48,861 bases of DNA from a virus: the IMG/VR virus record IMGVR_UViG_3300042908_000237, positions 1 to 48,861 of that record; one strand, written 5' to 3'. The notes below the pieces were generated by a model. That model searched no databases. It saw only the letters and a list, made by a program, of their open reading frames with translations, and had not been told where the DNA came from. The position numbers were made by a program, and so were the translations under genes. Below are positions 16,721 through 24,429 of this stretch, in pieces; positions within the stretch are counted from its first letter, which is position 1; every line of letters begins with the position of its first letter.

Positions 16721-16990
16721 TTATTTCCTCGTCAAATCGTGGTTATGTAAAGCCATTATAGCGTAGTGAACGACTTTTAGCAAGTCATCCCTGTTATAGC
16801 CATTCTTTTTACCATAACGCTGTGCATACTTCATAATATTTCCAATAAAGAATCCTTCACCGTGCCCACAGTCTATGATGAATTCTGATGTTTGGAATTT
16901 ATTGAGTGAGTAGTGTTGACCGTATGTCTTGTCGATGTACTGCTTTAGTTCGGCAAGAATACGATCTTCACTATACTTGTACTCTATCAA
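16721..16990 (-). CDS. DUF3310-family protein
   Basis: 89 aa, read from a TTG at 16990 that overlaps the glycosyltransferase TGA; no ATG occurs before residue 50, so TTG initiation is likely. The FIGNIMKYAQRYGKKNGYNRDDLLKVV region matches the GNxxKYxxR...K...DLxK signature of DUF3310, common in phages and of uncertain function (sometimes labelled nucleotide-kinase-like). It ends 3 nt before the gp45 start, so both are on one message. Confidence 0.8.
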   Translation of the reverse strand: MIEYKYSEDRILAELKQYIDKTYGQHYSLNKFQTSEFIIDCGHGEGFFIGNIMKYAQRYGKKNGYNRDDLLKVVHYAIMALHNHDLTRK

Positions 16991-17802
16991 AGTCTACCAG
17001 TATACTGTGCAACAGCGGGCATGTTGCCAGTAAATGCATATGTACCAATGTGTTGAGTTCTCATCCATGGACACAACCAAACTTGTCCACCAATCTTACG
17101 CCACATTTGACAGAACATATAATCTTCTGATAGATAACGATCAGAACCACCACCAACGCATGAATCAACAGTATCAATCACCGTATCGAAATACGCATGA
17201 ATGTAACGTGAACCATCGAAGTGTGCTTGTCCAACATGATCAGGTTTGTAACGAATGAATGGATATGCTTCTTTGAGTTTATCAAAAACACCACGCTTGA
17301 TCATCATATGACCTGTGCCAATCTCCATAACTTCTAGAGGATCAGATACTTGAAATTGTTGCGTACCCTTGACTACATTGAATACATATTCACCAACAAG
17401 ATTTTCAAGTTCTTTTGGATTCAAGTCTGGATGTTTACGTGCAGTTTCAGCAATATTACCCCAATTGATAGACTTCTTAGGATAAGGACCACCGATAACA
17501 TCTTTGTCGAGTGCAAGGAGAGCAACAACATCATTCGGATCGAAATGAATATCTGAATCGATAAACATCATGTGTGTAAAATCTGTACGTAGAAATTCAT
17601 CTACCAAATAATTTCTTGCACGTGTGATGAGGGATTCGTTGAAGAGAAATGAAAACTTTGTTTCAATACCATAACGAATCATAACAGTTTGAAGATCAAG
17701 GCAAGATTTCATATACAAGCCATGATTCATACCGCCATACATTGGCGTTGCTACGAAAAGTTTGTTTTTTCTTAGTTCTTCAATATTGACTTCTATTTTC
17801 AT
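16987..17802 (-). CDS. Glycosyltransferase (GT-A fold)
   Basis: 271 aa. The N-terminal LFVATPMYGG strand, the ITRARNYLVDEFL helix and HMMFIDSDIHF with the acidic DSD motif near residue 82 identify a GT-A glycosyltransferase of a type frequent in T4-like phages. A metal/nucleotide site (DSD) and later SEDYMFCQMWRKIGG support this. It starts just after a strong terminator with no obvious ribosome site (GGAT only), so it may be weakly or separately expressed. The acceptor could be phage DNA, a virion protein or the host surface; none is shown by sequence. Confidence 0.75.
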   Translation of the reverse strand: MKIEVNIEELRKNKLFVATPMYGGMNHGLYMKSCLDLQTVMIRYGIETKFSFLFNESLITRARNYLVDEFLRTDFTHMMFIDSDIHFDPNDVVALLALDKDVIGGPYPKKSINWGNIAETARKHPDLNPKELENLVGEYVFNVVKGTQQFQVSDPLEVMEIGTGHMMIKRGVFDKLKEAYPFIRYKPDHVGQAHFDGSRYIHAYFDTVIDTVDSCVGGGSDRYLSEDYMFCQMWRKIGGQVWLCPWMRTQHIGTYAFTGNMPAVAQYTGRL

Positions 17803-17813
17803 AATTTATCCAT

Positions 17814-17856
17814 AAAAAAAGAGTAGGAACACATACAAATATATATGCTCCTACTC
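17814..17856 (-). terminator. Rho-independent terminator after the HTH gene
   Basis: On the minus strand GAGTAGGA pairs with TCCTACTC across a 20-nt A/T-rich loop, followed by seven T. It lies 18 nt after the HTH gene stop and ends 11 nt before the glycosyltransferase start, separating the two. Confidence 0.75.
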
Positions 17857-17874
17857 CGCTCGTTTTAGCCTTTT

Positions 17875-18138
17875 TTAGGCAAATGCTTCTGCGCCAAGAA
17901 TAGCGTGTGCTGCGGCGATCATTTTCTTGGTTGGCTTACCAAGTTTGTAGTAAGTGATACGGCGACCATCTTCAAGAGTTTTCTTGTTAGTATAAATGCA
18001 GTGACCTTCGGCACGAAGTTCTTCAATGCGGGCACCAACGTTTACAATACCAAAACGGGCACGTGCTTGTGCGGCTGTCAAAGTGTTGTAAGGACCATCC
18101 TTAGAAAGGAACTTTAGAATTTTCTCTTTAGCAGACAT
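17875..18138 (-). CDS. Winged helix-turn-helix protein
   Basis: 87 aa. A first helix (KEKILKFLSK), a TLTAAQARARFGI helix-turn and the VGARIEELRAEGHCIY recognition-helix region are followed by two strands (YTNKKT, RITYYKLG), the pattern of a small winged helix domain (HTH_39-like in my judgement). It is probably a DNA-binding regulator, or a DNA-binding accessory protein. GGAG 7 nt ahead of the ATG. It has its own near-consensus promoter, a structured leader and its own terminator, so it is a monocistronic unit. Confidence 0.7.
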   Translation of the reverse strand: MSAKEKILKFLSKDGPYNTLTAAQARARFGIVNVGARIEELRAEGHCIYTNKKTLEDGRRITYYKLGKPTKKMIAAAHAILGAEAFA

Positions 18139-18174
18139 TCAATTTACTCCATAAAAATTAGTCGCACGAAAAAT

Positions 18175-18201
18175 AAAAAAGTAGAGGCGACTGTTCTCTA
18201 C
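18175..18201 (-). terminator. Leader hairpin with T tract (possible attenuator)
   Basis: Minus strand: GTAGAG pairs with CTCTAC around a 9-nt loop, directly followed by TTTTTTATTTTT. It begins only a few bases after the predicted start of the HTH transcript. The loop carries AGTCGC (18192-18187), complementary to GCGACT at 18165-18160 beyond the T tract, so two alternative structures can form. Stem is only 6 bp, so strength is uncertain. Confidence 0.5.
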
Positions 18202-18209
18202 ATCTTGTT

Positions 18210-18238
18210 AGTATATAAAAAAAGAGAGAGTGTGTCAA
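18210..18238 (-). promoter_or_regulatory. Sigma70-type promoter of the HTH gene
   Basis: Minus strand TTGACA (18238-18233), 17-nt spacer, TATACT (18215-18210). The -35 sits in the apical part of the CobS terminator hairpin. Predicted start near 18203, about 65 nt before the ATG at 18138. Confidence 0.75.
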
Positions 18239-18245
18239 CACTCTC
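18217..18245 (-). terminator. Rho-independent terminator after the CobS-like gene
   Basis: GAGAGTGT pairs with ACACTCTC (8 bp, loop TGAC) and is followed after TC by seven T on the minus strand, 18 nt past the CobS-like stop. It shares bases with the next promoter: the loop is part of the -35 hexamer. Confidence 0.8.
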
Positions 18246-18262
18246 CCTGGTAAAAGATACGA

Positions 18263-19459
18263 TTAGAAAGGAATTTCTTCTTTATCTACCGTGCTTGCAG
18301 CAGATTCGGAATCTTTAGCAATGGTAGTCTCATCAGCACCACCATCAACTTTGGTATACAAGTCAAGGAATGTTGCAGCAGTATCAGCATCAAAACGATT
18401 CAAGCAGTATTTAATTGCTTTTGTTTTGTCACCGAAGATACCATACGTTTTGACAATGTGAACCAGACGGCGTGTTGAGATAACTTCATCACAGCCACCA
18501 TCAGCAAACGTATTACGAATTACAGTAGCCCAAGTGACAAGTTTTTTGGCAAAGTCATCATCATTCTTACCAACAGAGGACAATTCTTTTTGGATGATTT
18601 TGTTTTCAACTTTCGTTGGTGGCCATTCTTGTTCCATTGTGTTAGGAAAACGTTCAAGAAACGCCTCATTCAACACGTTGGTAAACATATAGCGACCATC
18701 TTCGGAACCCTTACCCTTAGTGTTAGCAGTAGCAAACACAGTAAAGCCAGGCGCTGGTGAAACCAGCTCATTCTTTTTCTTTAGCAAGAATGGCTTACCC
18801 TCAAGTACCCGCTGTAAGCACGACAAGTTTTGTGCGCCGTAATCAATCTCATCAATACAGAGTACAGCACCCTGACGGGCTGCAACAGTCACAGGACCGT
18901 CACGCCATTCCATCTGACCGTTGATCAAAACATAGTTACCAAGCAAATCAGATTCATCGGTATCTGGTGTCATTGATACGCAAACAAACTTACGTTTGGC
19001 TTTAGCACAGGCTTGTTCAATCGACATTGTTTTACCGTTACCAGAATGACCCGTAACGAAAACAGGGAAGAACATATTTGATTGTACAATTGACAACACA
19101 TCTTCAAAGTTGCCAAAAGGTACATAGTTAGCATATTGAGAAGGAATCAGATTCTCAGTCTCAAGATCAGTTGTCACATTGGCAATACGATTGCCAGATT
19201 GATTGGTAGGCTGAGCCAGTGGAATCACTTGTGCAGCCATGTTGATAGCAGCAGCCGCTGCCGGTGCCGCTCTGGATGCAGCAGGAACACGATACACACC
19301 ACGCTTGACTTTGTTTGATTCATCATTGACGAACCATTGTGGGATAGGAATACTTAGCTTTTCAGCAATTGTTACAACATCAACTTTTGTAACTTCAGAT
19401 TTGCCAGTTGCAATAAGAGCATCAATAAACAACTGACGTTTAGCGGCACGACTTGCCAT
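18263..19459 (-). CDS. cobS: CobS-like / MoxR-type AAA+ ATPase
   Basis: 398 aa. Walker A GHSGNGKT (137-144), Walker B VLCIDEIDYG with Asp203-Glu204, sensor-1 ATANTKGKG near residue 260 and an FLERFP motif with the arginine-finger area identify a MoxR/CobS-type AAA+ ATPase. The N-terminal 60 residues are helical and followed by an Ala/Pro-rich linker (59-80). Cellular CobS works with CobT in cobalt chelation for B12; the downstream use in phages is unproven. It is paired with the upstream VWA protein, the usual MoxR/VWA two-gene layout. GAGGAG ribosome site; own sigma70 promoter and terminator. Confidence 0.88.
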   Translation of the reverse strand: MASRAAKRQLFIDALIATGKSEVTKVDVVTIAEKLSIPIPQWFVNDESNKVKRGVYRVPAASRAAPAAAAAINMAAQVIPLAQPTNQSGNRIANVTTDLETENLIPSQYANYVPFGNFEDVLSIVQSNMFFPVFVTGHSGNGKTMSIEQACAKAKRKFVCVSMTPDTDESDLLGNYVLINGQMEWRDGPVTVAARQGAVLCIDEIDYGAQNLSCLQRVLEGKPFLLKKKNELVSPAPGFTVFATANTKGKGSEDGRYMFTNVLNEAFLERFPNTMEQEWPPTKVENKIIQKELSSVGKNDDDFAKKLVTWATVIRNTFADGGCDEVISTRRLVHIVKTYGIFGDKTKAIKYCLNRFDADTAATFLDLYTKVDGGADETTIAKDSESAASTVDKEEIPF

Positions 19460-19490
19460 AATATAAACTCCTCATCACAGTAGAAACTAC

Positions 19491-19519
19491 ATTATAAAGA
19501 GAATCCACCACTTTGTCAA
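19491..19519 (-). promoter_or_regulatory. Perfect consensus sigma70 promoter before cobS
   Basis: Minus strand TTGACA (19519-19514), exactly 17 nt, TATAAT (19496-19491). Both hexamers are perfect. Predicted start near 19484, about 25 nt before the ATG, with GAGGAG in the leader. Confidence 0.85.
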
Positions 19520-19529
19520 GCGGTGGATT
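19502..19529 (-). terminator. Hairpin after the VWA gene, overlapping the cobS promoter
   Basis: AATCCACC pairs with GGTGGATT, with 3 further pairs above an A-C mismatch and a 4-nt loop. It begins 4 nt after the VWA gene stop. The following bases (CTCTTTATAAT) are only partly T-rich, so termination may be weak. TTGACA of the cobS promoter lies in the upper stem and loop. Confidence 0.5.
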
Positions 19530-19533
19530 GTTA

Positions 19534-21804
19534 TCAAACTGCTATCATACCGATGAACTTGCTAACCAGAACACGATTGACTTGGCGGGATTTGTTGTAC
19601 TTACCAAATGCTTTAGTCAATGCTGCCGTTGTTTTGGCTTCTGTTTCAAACTCATCATCTTCAACAGTCAGTGAATCACCAGGCAGAATGAAGAATGATT
19701 CATAGCCAGGATTTTTTGATTCAAGAAACTTTTCCTTGCGTAGAATCTTAACATACTTATTCAATACTTCACCAACAGCCCAATACTGACTTTGATTTAG
19801 TTTCAGTTTCAATGCTTCTGCCATTTCTGGATTATACAAACGGCGGCGTAGTGCCGATTTTGTATTTGTTGAGGGTGCAAGATAGAAACCAATAATCTTT
19901 ACACCAGTTGTTTTCACCAACCATTCAGAAACAGCAACACGAAGGGCATCATCATTCTCAGATGAAAGAGAAACTTGTATTTTACTTTTCTCATCAACAA
20001 GAATAACATTCATGTATCGATTAGAAAAAATGCCCATCTTATCTTCCGATGTTACATAACGAGAACATTGATCGGCATCACCATCATGAACTACGCAAAG
20101 ATTCACAATGTCAAGATTGTTTTGTTTGCGAAACTCATCAATCAGTTTTTTAGTAGCAACCAAAGATTCTGACAATGGTGTATTAGACAGACCCTCAGAC
20201 TGTGGCATGTAAAAGCCAAACTTGCTTTTGCCATAGTAACCATACCGACTTCTGCCAGACCAAGCATCAATCAAGCAAAGAATATTCTTGATTGCTTTTG
20301 TGAACTCGGCATTACCCATCTTAGAGTTTATCATCTCACGTAGGTAAACATTACCAAACGATACTTCACCAACATTTTTGCTGAATGATTCATCATATGA
20401 TGTTCGTGGAAAATCTTTTTCACGTACACCATCAGCATTACCAAAACCATATGCTGTAAATGGAATGTTTACTTTACGGCAGAACATGGCAAGAATCAAT
20501 ATCTGTTCATATGAACCAGCAAGATTATCTGACATTGAACCAGACTTATCAAGCAACAGAACCAGACCGTGTGATTTGCCTTTCGGTACCCGCATCATTT
20601 TCTTGAAGATATTATCGTCAATTTGATACTTGAAAATTTTACTGATATCAATGTCACCAGTCTCTGCGGTTTTAGCCTTAGAAAATTTAGATGCTGCTTT
20701 ACGCATCTCAAATTCTTTTGCCAAGAGTGAAATGTATCGTTCATTCTTTTTACGGAATGCAGCATACAATTCATTAGTTGCAGTTTGATAATTGACACCC
20801 TGTGAACTAAATTCTTCAGTTAGAATTTCCTGCACACGTTTTGCTGGAGTGACAATGTTTTTCAGATTCGGTGTAGGCAATTTCACATACACATAATCAC
20901 GTGCCGATTTGTCAATCAATGATGCTTCATTGCGGCGAAAGTTATCATCGGTTTCACAGAACGGCTCAAAGTCATCACCACGTACGGAACCAGATTCTTT
21001 TTGGCGATTCAATTCTTTAGCATTGTATTCTTCATCACCTTCTTCACCATCTTCTTCTTTGCCAGCAGACTTGAGTTCGCCTTCATTATCAGATTCTTTA
21101 TCGGATGATTTTTGTTTTAGTTTCTTTGAATCTGATTCTTGACCATCTTCAGATTCAGCATCATCATCACCCTCACTGAGTTCATAATCTTCATCACCGT
21201 CACCATCGCCAAACTGATAGTCTTGCGGCAAATTCAATTCTGCTAATTGTTCTTTGGAGTAATCCCAAATTTCATTAGTCAGTTTGAGAACATCTTCCCA
21301 AGTTTCAAGTTCTTTTACCCGCTCAACAAACTCAGTTTCTTTTTCGTTGAAAGCAATTGGTAAAGTGTAACCAGACTTTGAAAAGATATTGAGTCGGTCA
21401 ATGAATGACATATTATTGATGCTGCGGTCTTTGATGCCAAAGAAATCACGTTCCATCAATTCATTGAAGCCGACAACAAACGAACGGCGCAGACCAGGGT
21501 AGCGGCGTTTTTGACGTTTCTCGATACGTGCATCTTCAACTACATTGAGAAAGCCTTTGAAGTTTGCGCCACGGTCGTGAACAGCACCGTGCCAACCATC
21601 GGCAGGTGTGTCAAGGGCGTGACCGACTTCATGACCAACAAGTAAGTCATAAAGTTCGGGTGAAGTTTTGTCCCAGATAGGAACCGTTAGAACACGGCGT
21701 TTAGGATCGAACCATGCCGTTGGTGTTTTGGCGTGTTGAACAGTAAGGTTCTCGGTTGCCATCAATTTGGCAAGCCCAGATTTTTGAGACTGAATGTTGT
21801 TCAT
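19534..21804 (-). CDS. CobT-like VWA protein with HExxH metallopeptidase motif
   Basis: 756 aa. Three parts: an N-terminal domain with HEVGH (58-62) and VEDARIE at 89-95, whose Glu or Asp could be the third zinc ligand; a very acidic low-complexity linker (about 195-275); and a C-terminal von Willebrand A domain with the MIDAS motif DKSGSMS (419-425). CobT-type chelatase subunits share the acidic linker plus VWA layout, while the HExxH block suggests protease ability. Together with the AAA+ gene that follows, it should form an ATP-driven remodelling or chelatase-like complex. GAGG ribosome site and own promoter. Confidence 0.85.
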   Translation of the reverse strand: MNNIQSQKSGLAKLMATENLTVQHAKTPTAWFDPKRRVLTVPIWDKTSPELYDLLVGHEVGHALDTPADGWHGAVHDRGANFKGFLNVVEDARIEKRQKRRYPGLRRSFVVGFNELMERDFFGIKDRSINNMSFIDRLNIFSKSGYTLPIAFNEKETEFVERVKELETWEDVLKLTNEIWDYSKEQLAELNLPQDYQFGDGDGDEDYELSEGDDDAESEDGQESDSKKLKQKSSDKESDNEGELKSAGKEEDGEEGDEEYNAKELNRQKESGSVRGDDFEPFCETDDNFRRNEASLIDKSARDYVYVKLPTPNLKNIVTPAKRVQEILTEEFSSQGVNYQTATNELYAAFRKKNERYISLLAKEFEMRKAASKFSKAKTAETGDIDISKIFKYQIDDNIFKKMMRVPKGKSHGLVLLLDKSGSMSDNLAGSYEQILILAMFCRKVNIPFTAYGFGNADGVREKDFPRTSYDESFSKNVGEVSFGNVYLREMINSKMGNAEFTKAIKNILCLIDAWSGRSRYGYYGKSKFGFYMPQSEGLSNTPLSESLVATKKLIDEFRKQNNLDIVNLCVVHDGDADQCSRYVTSEDKMGIFSNRYMNVILVDEKSKIQVSLSSENDDALRVAVSEWLVKTTGVKIIGFYLAPSTNTKSALRRRLYNPEMAEALKLKLNQSQYWAVGEVLNKYVKILRKEKFLESKNPGYESFFILPGDSLTVEDDEFETEAKTTAALTKAFGKYNKSRQVNRVLVSKFIGMIAV

Positions 21805-21832
21805 TTGATAACCTCTGTACTATCGAAATATA

Positions 21833-21861
21833 ATAGTATCAGGGTTATGTATGTTTGTCAA
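21833..21861 (-). promoter_or_regulatory. Sigma70-type promoter before the VWA gene
   Basis: Minus strand TTGACA (21861-21856), 17-nt spacer, TACTAT (21838-21833). It overlaps the last codons of the glycosyltransferase gene; predicted start is near 21826, about 22 nt before the ATG. Confidence 0.7.
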
Positions 21862-22754
21862 GTCTTGAAATTTGTTACCAATTTCATACCATATTCATCG
21901 TTACTTTTTGGCAACATGATGTCTTTTTTGTAACGAAGTTCATTCTTCTTGAATGGTGAATAGTCCACATAGTGGTGCCAGCGTTTATATCGCCAGACCA
22001 TTCGTGCTACATCAGGGTGCATTCTTACCAGCATCTCAGATTTGTTTCTTGTACCTTCAGCATTCACACCATCAATCCAGATATTCTTTTCTAGACCTTC
22101 TTTGTGGTAAAACTCTTCAGTGTTACCACCCTTGACAGTTTGTGTTGCTGCTTTACCTTGCAAGAATGCATTGAACTGAATCGTGCAATCACCATCTTTC
22201 AAAACACGCAGACAAATATCAGTATCTTCATTGTAACGACCACGCCAACGATGTTTACAATTATTATCTATCAATAATGTGGAATAGATTCGTGTGTTCT
22301 TTACATAAGGTGGATAACTTTGATTTGGTGCAATAAAGAATCGATACTGAAAGCCAGAGATTGGAACATTCTCAAATCGATCAACGAAATCTTCTGCGGC
22401 TTTGAAGATAACACCAGACTCTACACGAATACGATAGTTCTGATGAAGTCTATAGAAGTCAGAGATGTTATCGTCAAGTACCCAATGCTTGTCGGCACCG
22501 ATTGAGATAGAATGATCCCATGCAAAGTTTCTAGCACGACCAGGACCATCACCGTGATTACTGAATGGTGCAACAATCAGTGTTACATAGTCACGAATGT
22601 TGAACTTGTCTAGTGCTTTATCATATGCTTCTTCATCTTGTGGCTCAACCACAATGTAGTGTGGCACTCTCATTCTCGACAATGATTTTGATGTAATCAT
22701 TGTGTCTGAACGACCCTTAGAAACGATATAAACTGGATTCGTTGGATTTGTCAT
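21858..22754 (-). CDS. TET-associated-type glycosyltransferase (TAGT-like)
   Basis: 298 aa. YIVSKGR near residue 10, YIVVEP near 33, GPGRARNFAWDHSI near 70-83 and HWVLDDNISDFYR with the acidic Asp94-Asp95 site match, from memory, the GT-A glycosyltransferases described beside TET/JBP oxygenases in phages (TAGT). A second acidic NEDTD (175-179) follows. These enzymes are thought to glycosylate hydroxymethylated pyrimidines in phage DNA. No TET gene is in this window, so DNA as substrate is an inference. It overlaps the methyltransferase gene by 38 nt. Confidence 0.7.
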   Translation of the reverse strand: MTNPTNPVYIVSKGRSDTMITSKSLSRMRVPHYIVVEPQDEEAYDKALDKFNIRDYVTLIVAPFSNHGDGPGRARNFAWDHSISIGADKHWVLDDNISDFYRLHQNYRIRVESGVIFKAAEDFVDRFENVPISGFQYRFFIAPNQSYPPYVKNTRIYSTLLIDNNCKHRWRGRYNEDTDICLRVLKDGDCTIQFNAFLQGKAATQTVKGGNTEEFYHKEGLEKNIWIDGVNAEGTRNKSEMLVRMHPDVARMVWRYKRWHHYVDYSPFKKNELRYKKDIMLPKSNDEYGMKLVTNFKT

Positions 22755-23517
22755 TTCTTTTCCATATCAAAGGTTTGTTATTCCATATTCCACATTTGAT
22801 GTTTTCATACTGTCTTTTTTTCAGATGTTGATTGAACATCTTACCAATCTTATCTTGATTCACAATCATACCAGCAACATCATAATTTGTAAAGTGACCC
22901 ATTCCCCAAGTGTTGAATGAGTTGGCAATAATCATGTGCTTCGGATTCAAGTTGCTAATGATATCATCGACATGTTCAATTGGATTATAAATGTGTTCAA
23001 AGTATTCTGAAGCAAATAGCATATCAACTGGCTCTCCAATCTCAGTGATAGAACCCACTAAATTGAAGTTCATTCTTTTTGCCATTATTTCACAATAATC
23101 CCACTGCTTTGTGCCTCTTAGATTTATAGCATAAACTTTTGCTTCAGGAAATATTTGCTTCAGTAAACACGTACTATAACTTATACCACAACCAATGTCA
23201 ACAATAACTTTGGATTCTTTGAGTTCTTGGAAGTGAGGTGATTTGATAATTCGTTTGATGTAATCTCTGCTGTATGAAACAAAACAATTGAACACATCAA
23301 TGAAGTAATAGTCATGATTGTACACATCATAAATGTTTCTGGTGTCTTTGTTCTCTAGATCATCATACCACTTATTTGATAATTCCAAAAAAACTTTATC
23401 AGTCTTTCTGATTGCTTTACATTCTTCAGCATCTACTGGAAATAGTTTGCCGTAGTCTCGTAAGAAATATTCAAACAAGACTTGTGGTTTTTCTTTGAGA
23501 AAATCTATCTGACTCAC
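22717..23517 (-). CDS. Class I SAM-dependent methyltransferase
   Basis: 266 aa. SAM motif VIVDIGCGISYST near residue 105, then AKVYAINLRG (acidic residue normally after strand 2 is replaced here by Asn) and ASEYFEHIYNPIEH near 170. It lacks DNA-methyltransferase DPPY/NPPY motifs, so a small-molecule, sugar or base-derivative substrate is more likely. It is fused by overlap to the TAGT-like gene (38 nt), suggesting they act on the same product. Substrate unknown. Confidence 0.7.
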   Translation of the reverse strand: MSQIDFLKEKPQVLFEYFLRDYGKLFPVDAEECKAIRKTDKVFLELSNKWYDDLENKDTRNIYDVYNHDYYFIDVFNCFVSYSRDYIKRIIKSPHFQELKESKVIVDIGCGISYSTCLLKQIFPEAKVYAINLRGTKQWDYCEIMAKRMNFNLVGSITEIGEPVDMLFASEYFEHIYNPIEHVDDIISNLNPKHMIIANSFNTWGMGHFTNYDVAGMIVNQDKIGKMFNQHLKKRQYENIKCGIWNNKPLIWKRNDKSNESSLYRF

Positions 23518-23864
23518 TCTTCAATCCATCTCTTCAAAGAATTCTCATCCCTTTCTAGTTTTGGATACCAGATAGACTTTGTTTTCTCTGTAAGATTCTG
23601 ATCAACTAATTTGGCAAATGCTTCATAATCTTCTTTGTTTCGAAAATGAAGATATAAGGTCTTGTATGTTTTCTTTTCATTTTGCTCAAACGCCGGCATA
23701 CCTACCCAATGTTTTTGCCACTCAGCATTTTGAGTATCTACGCCATCATCTTCATCATCAGATTCACCAAAAAAACGATTGAGAGTTGGTGGTTGATATT
23801 CGTCAGTCAACAACTCCATACAGTTTTCATATGTGGTAGATTCTTTAGCATCAGAAGTTTTCAT
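23514..23864 (-). CDS. Hypothetical protein (116 aa)
   Basis: The N-terminal 45 residues are acidic and unstructured-looking (GESDDEDDGVD); the C-terminal part (HWVGMPAF, then YKTLYLHFRNKEDYEAF and TKSIWYP) looks like a compact alpha/beta domain that I have seen in phage proteins, some linked to ParB-like or modification genes. This is recollection only. It overlaps the deformylase and the methyltransferase genes by 14 and 4 nt. Confidence 0.6.
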   Translation of the reverse strand: MKTSDAKESTTYENCMELLTDEYQPPTLNRFFGESDDEDDGVDTQNAEWQKHWVGMPAFEQNEKKTYKTLYLHFRNKEDYEAFAKLVDQNLTEKTKSIWYPKLERDENSLKRWIEE

Positions 23865-24429
23865 TTTTCTTTCCTCTAATTATTTTCTTTACCAATTTTG
23901 TTGCTTTCTGTCTTGCCATTTTCAAAGCAAGAGGCTTCACATGATCAGTATATCTGATTCCGTTCAAATGATCAAGCTCATGTAGGAAACAACGTGCAGA
24001 TAATCCGTGTAACTTTACCTGATTTACGTTACCATTTTCATCAGTAAATTCTACTTCAATCCATGATGGTCGATCAACATTCAAAAACAATGCTGGATAA
24101 GATAAGCATCCTTCTTTGTCTTTTACCACTGGGCCTTGATCAATTACTTTTGGATTGATACAGACTAGTTGAAACTCTTCTGTACCAATTACAAACATCC
24201 TCTCAGCAACGCCACATTGATTCGCAGAAAGACCAAGACCAGCGTACAACTTCATTGTCATCTTCAATCGTTTTGCTAATGTGACCATTGCGGGTGCTGG
24301 ATATCCACCAGTATATTCTGGTATTCTTTGACCGAGCATAGAGAATTCTTCTCCGTAAACACGAAGAGGTTCAATTCTTTCTGATGTCTGTAAACCAGCA
24401 GTAGTATCAATTGTTAGAATTTCACTCAT
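23851..24429 (-). CDS. def: Peptide deformylase
   Basis: 192 aa. All three family motifs are present: GLGLSANQ (64-71), EGCLS with metal ligand Cys108, and HELDH with His150, Glu151 and His154. The enzyme removes the formyl group from new N-termini in the host cytosol. Cyanophages also carry deformylases. The start overlaps the gp46 stop by 4 nt. A 40-residue N-terminal lead and a basic C-terminal tail (KKIIRGKKN) flank the core. Confidence 0.95.
   Translation of the reverse strand: MSEILTIDTTAGLQTSERIEPLRVYGEEFSMLGQRIPEYTGGYPAPAMVTLAKRLKMTMKLYAGLGLSANQCGVAERMFVIGTEEFQLVCINPKVIDQGPVVKDKEGCLSYPALFLNVDRPSWIEVEFTDENGNVNQVKLHGLSARCFLHELDHLNGIRYTDHVKPLALKMARQKATKLVKKIIRGKKNENF

Noticed and set aside
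16987-16990. DUF3310 gene starting at TTG might signal a sequencing error
   Set aside because: The TTGA overlap with the previous stop is a known coupling arrangement, and the frame is intact.
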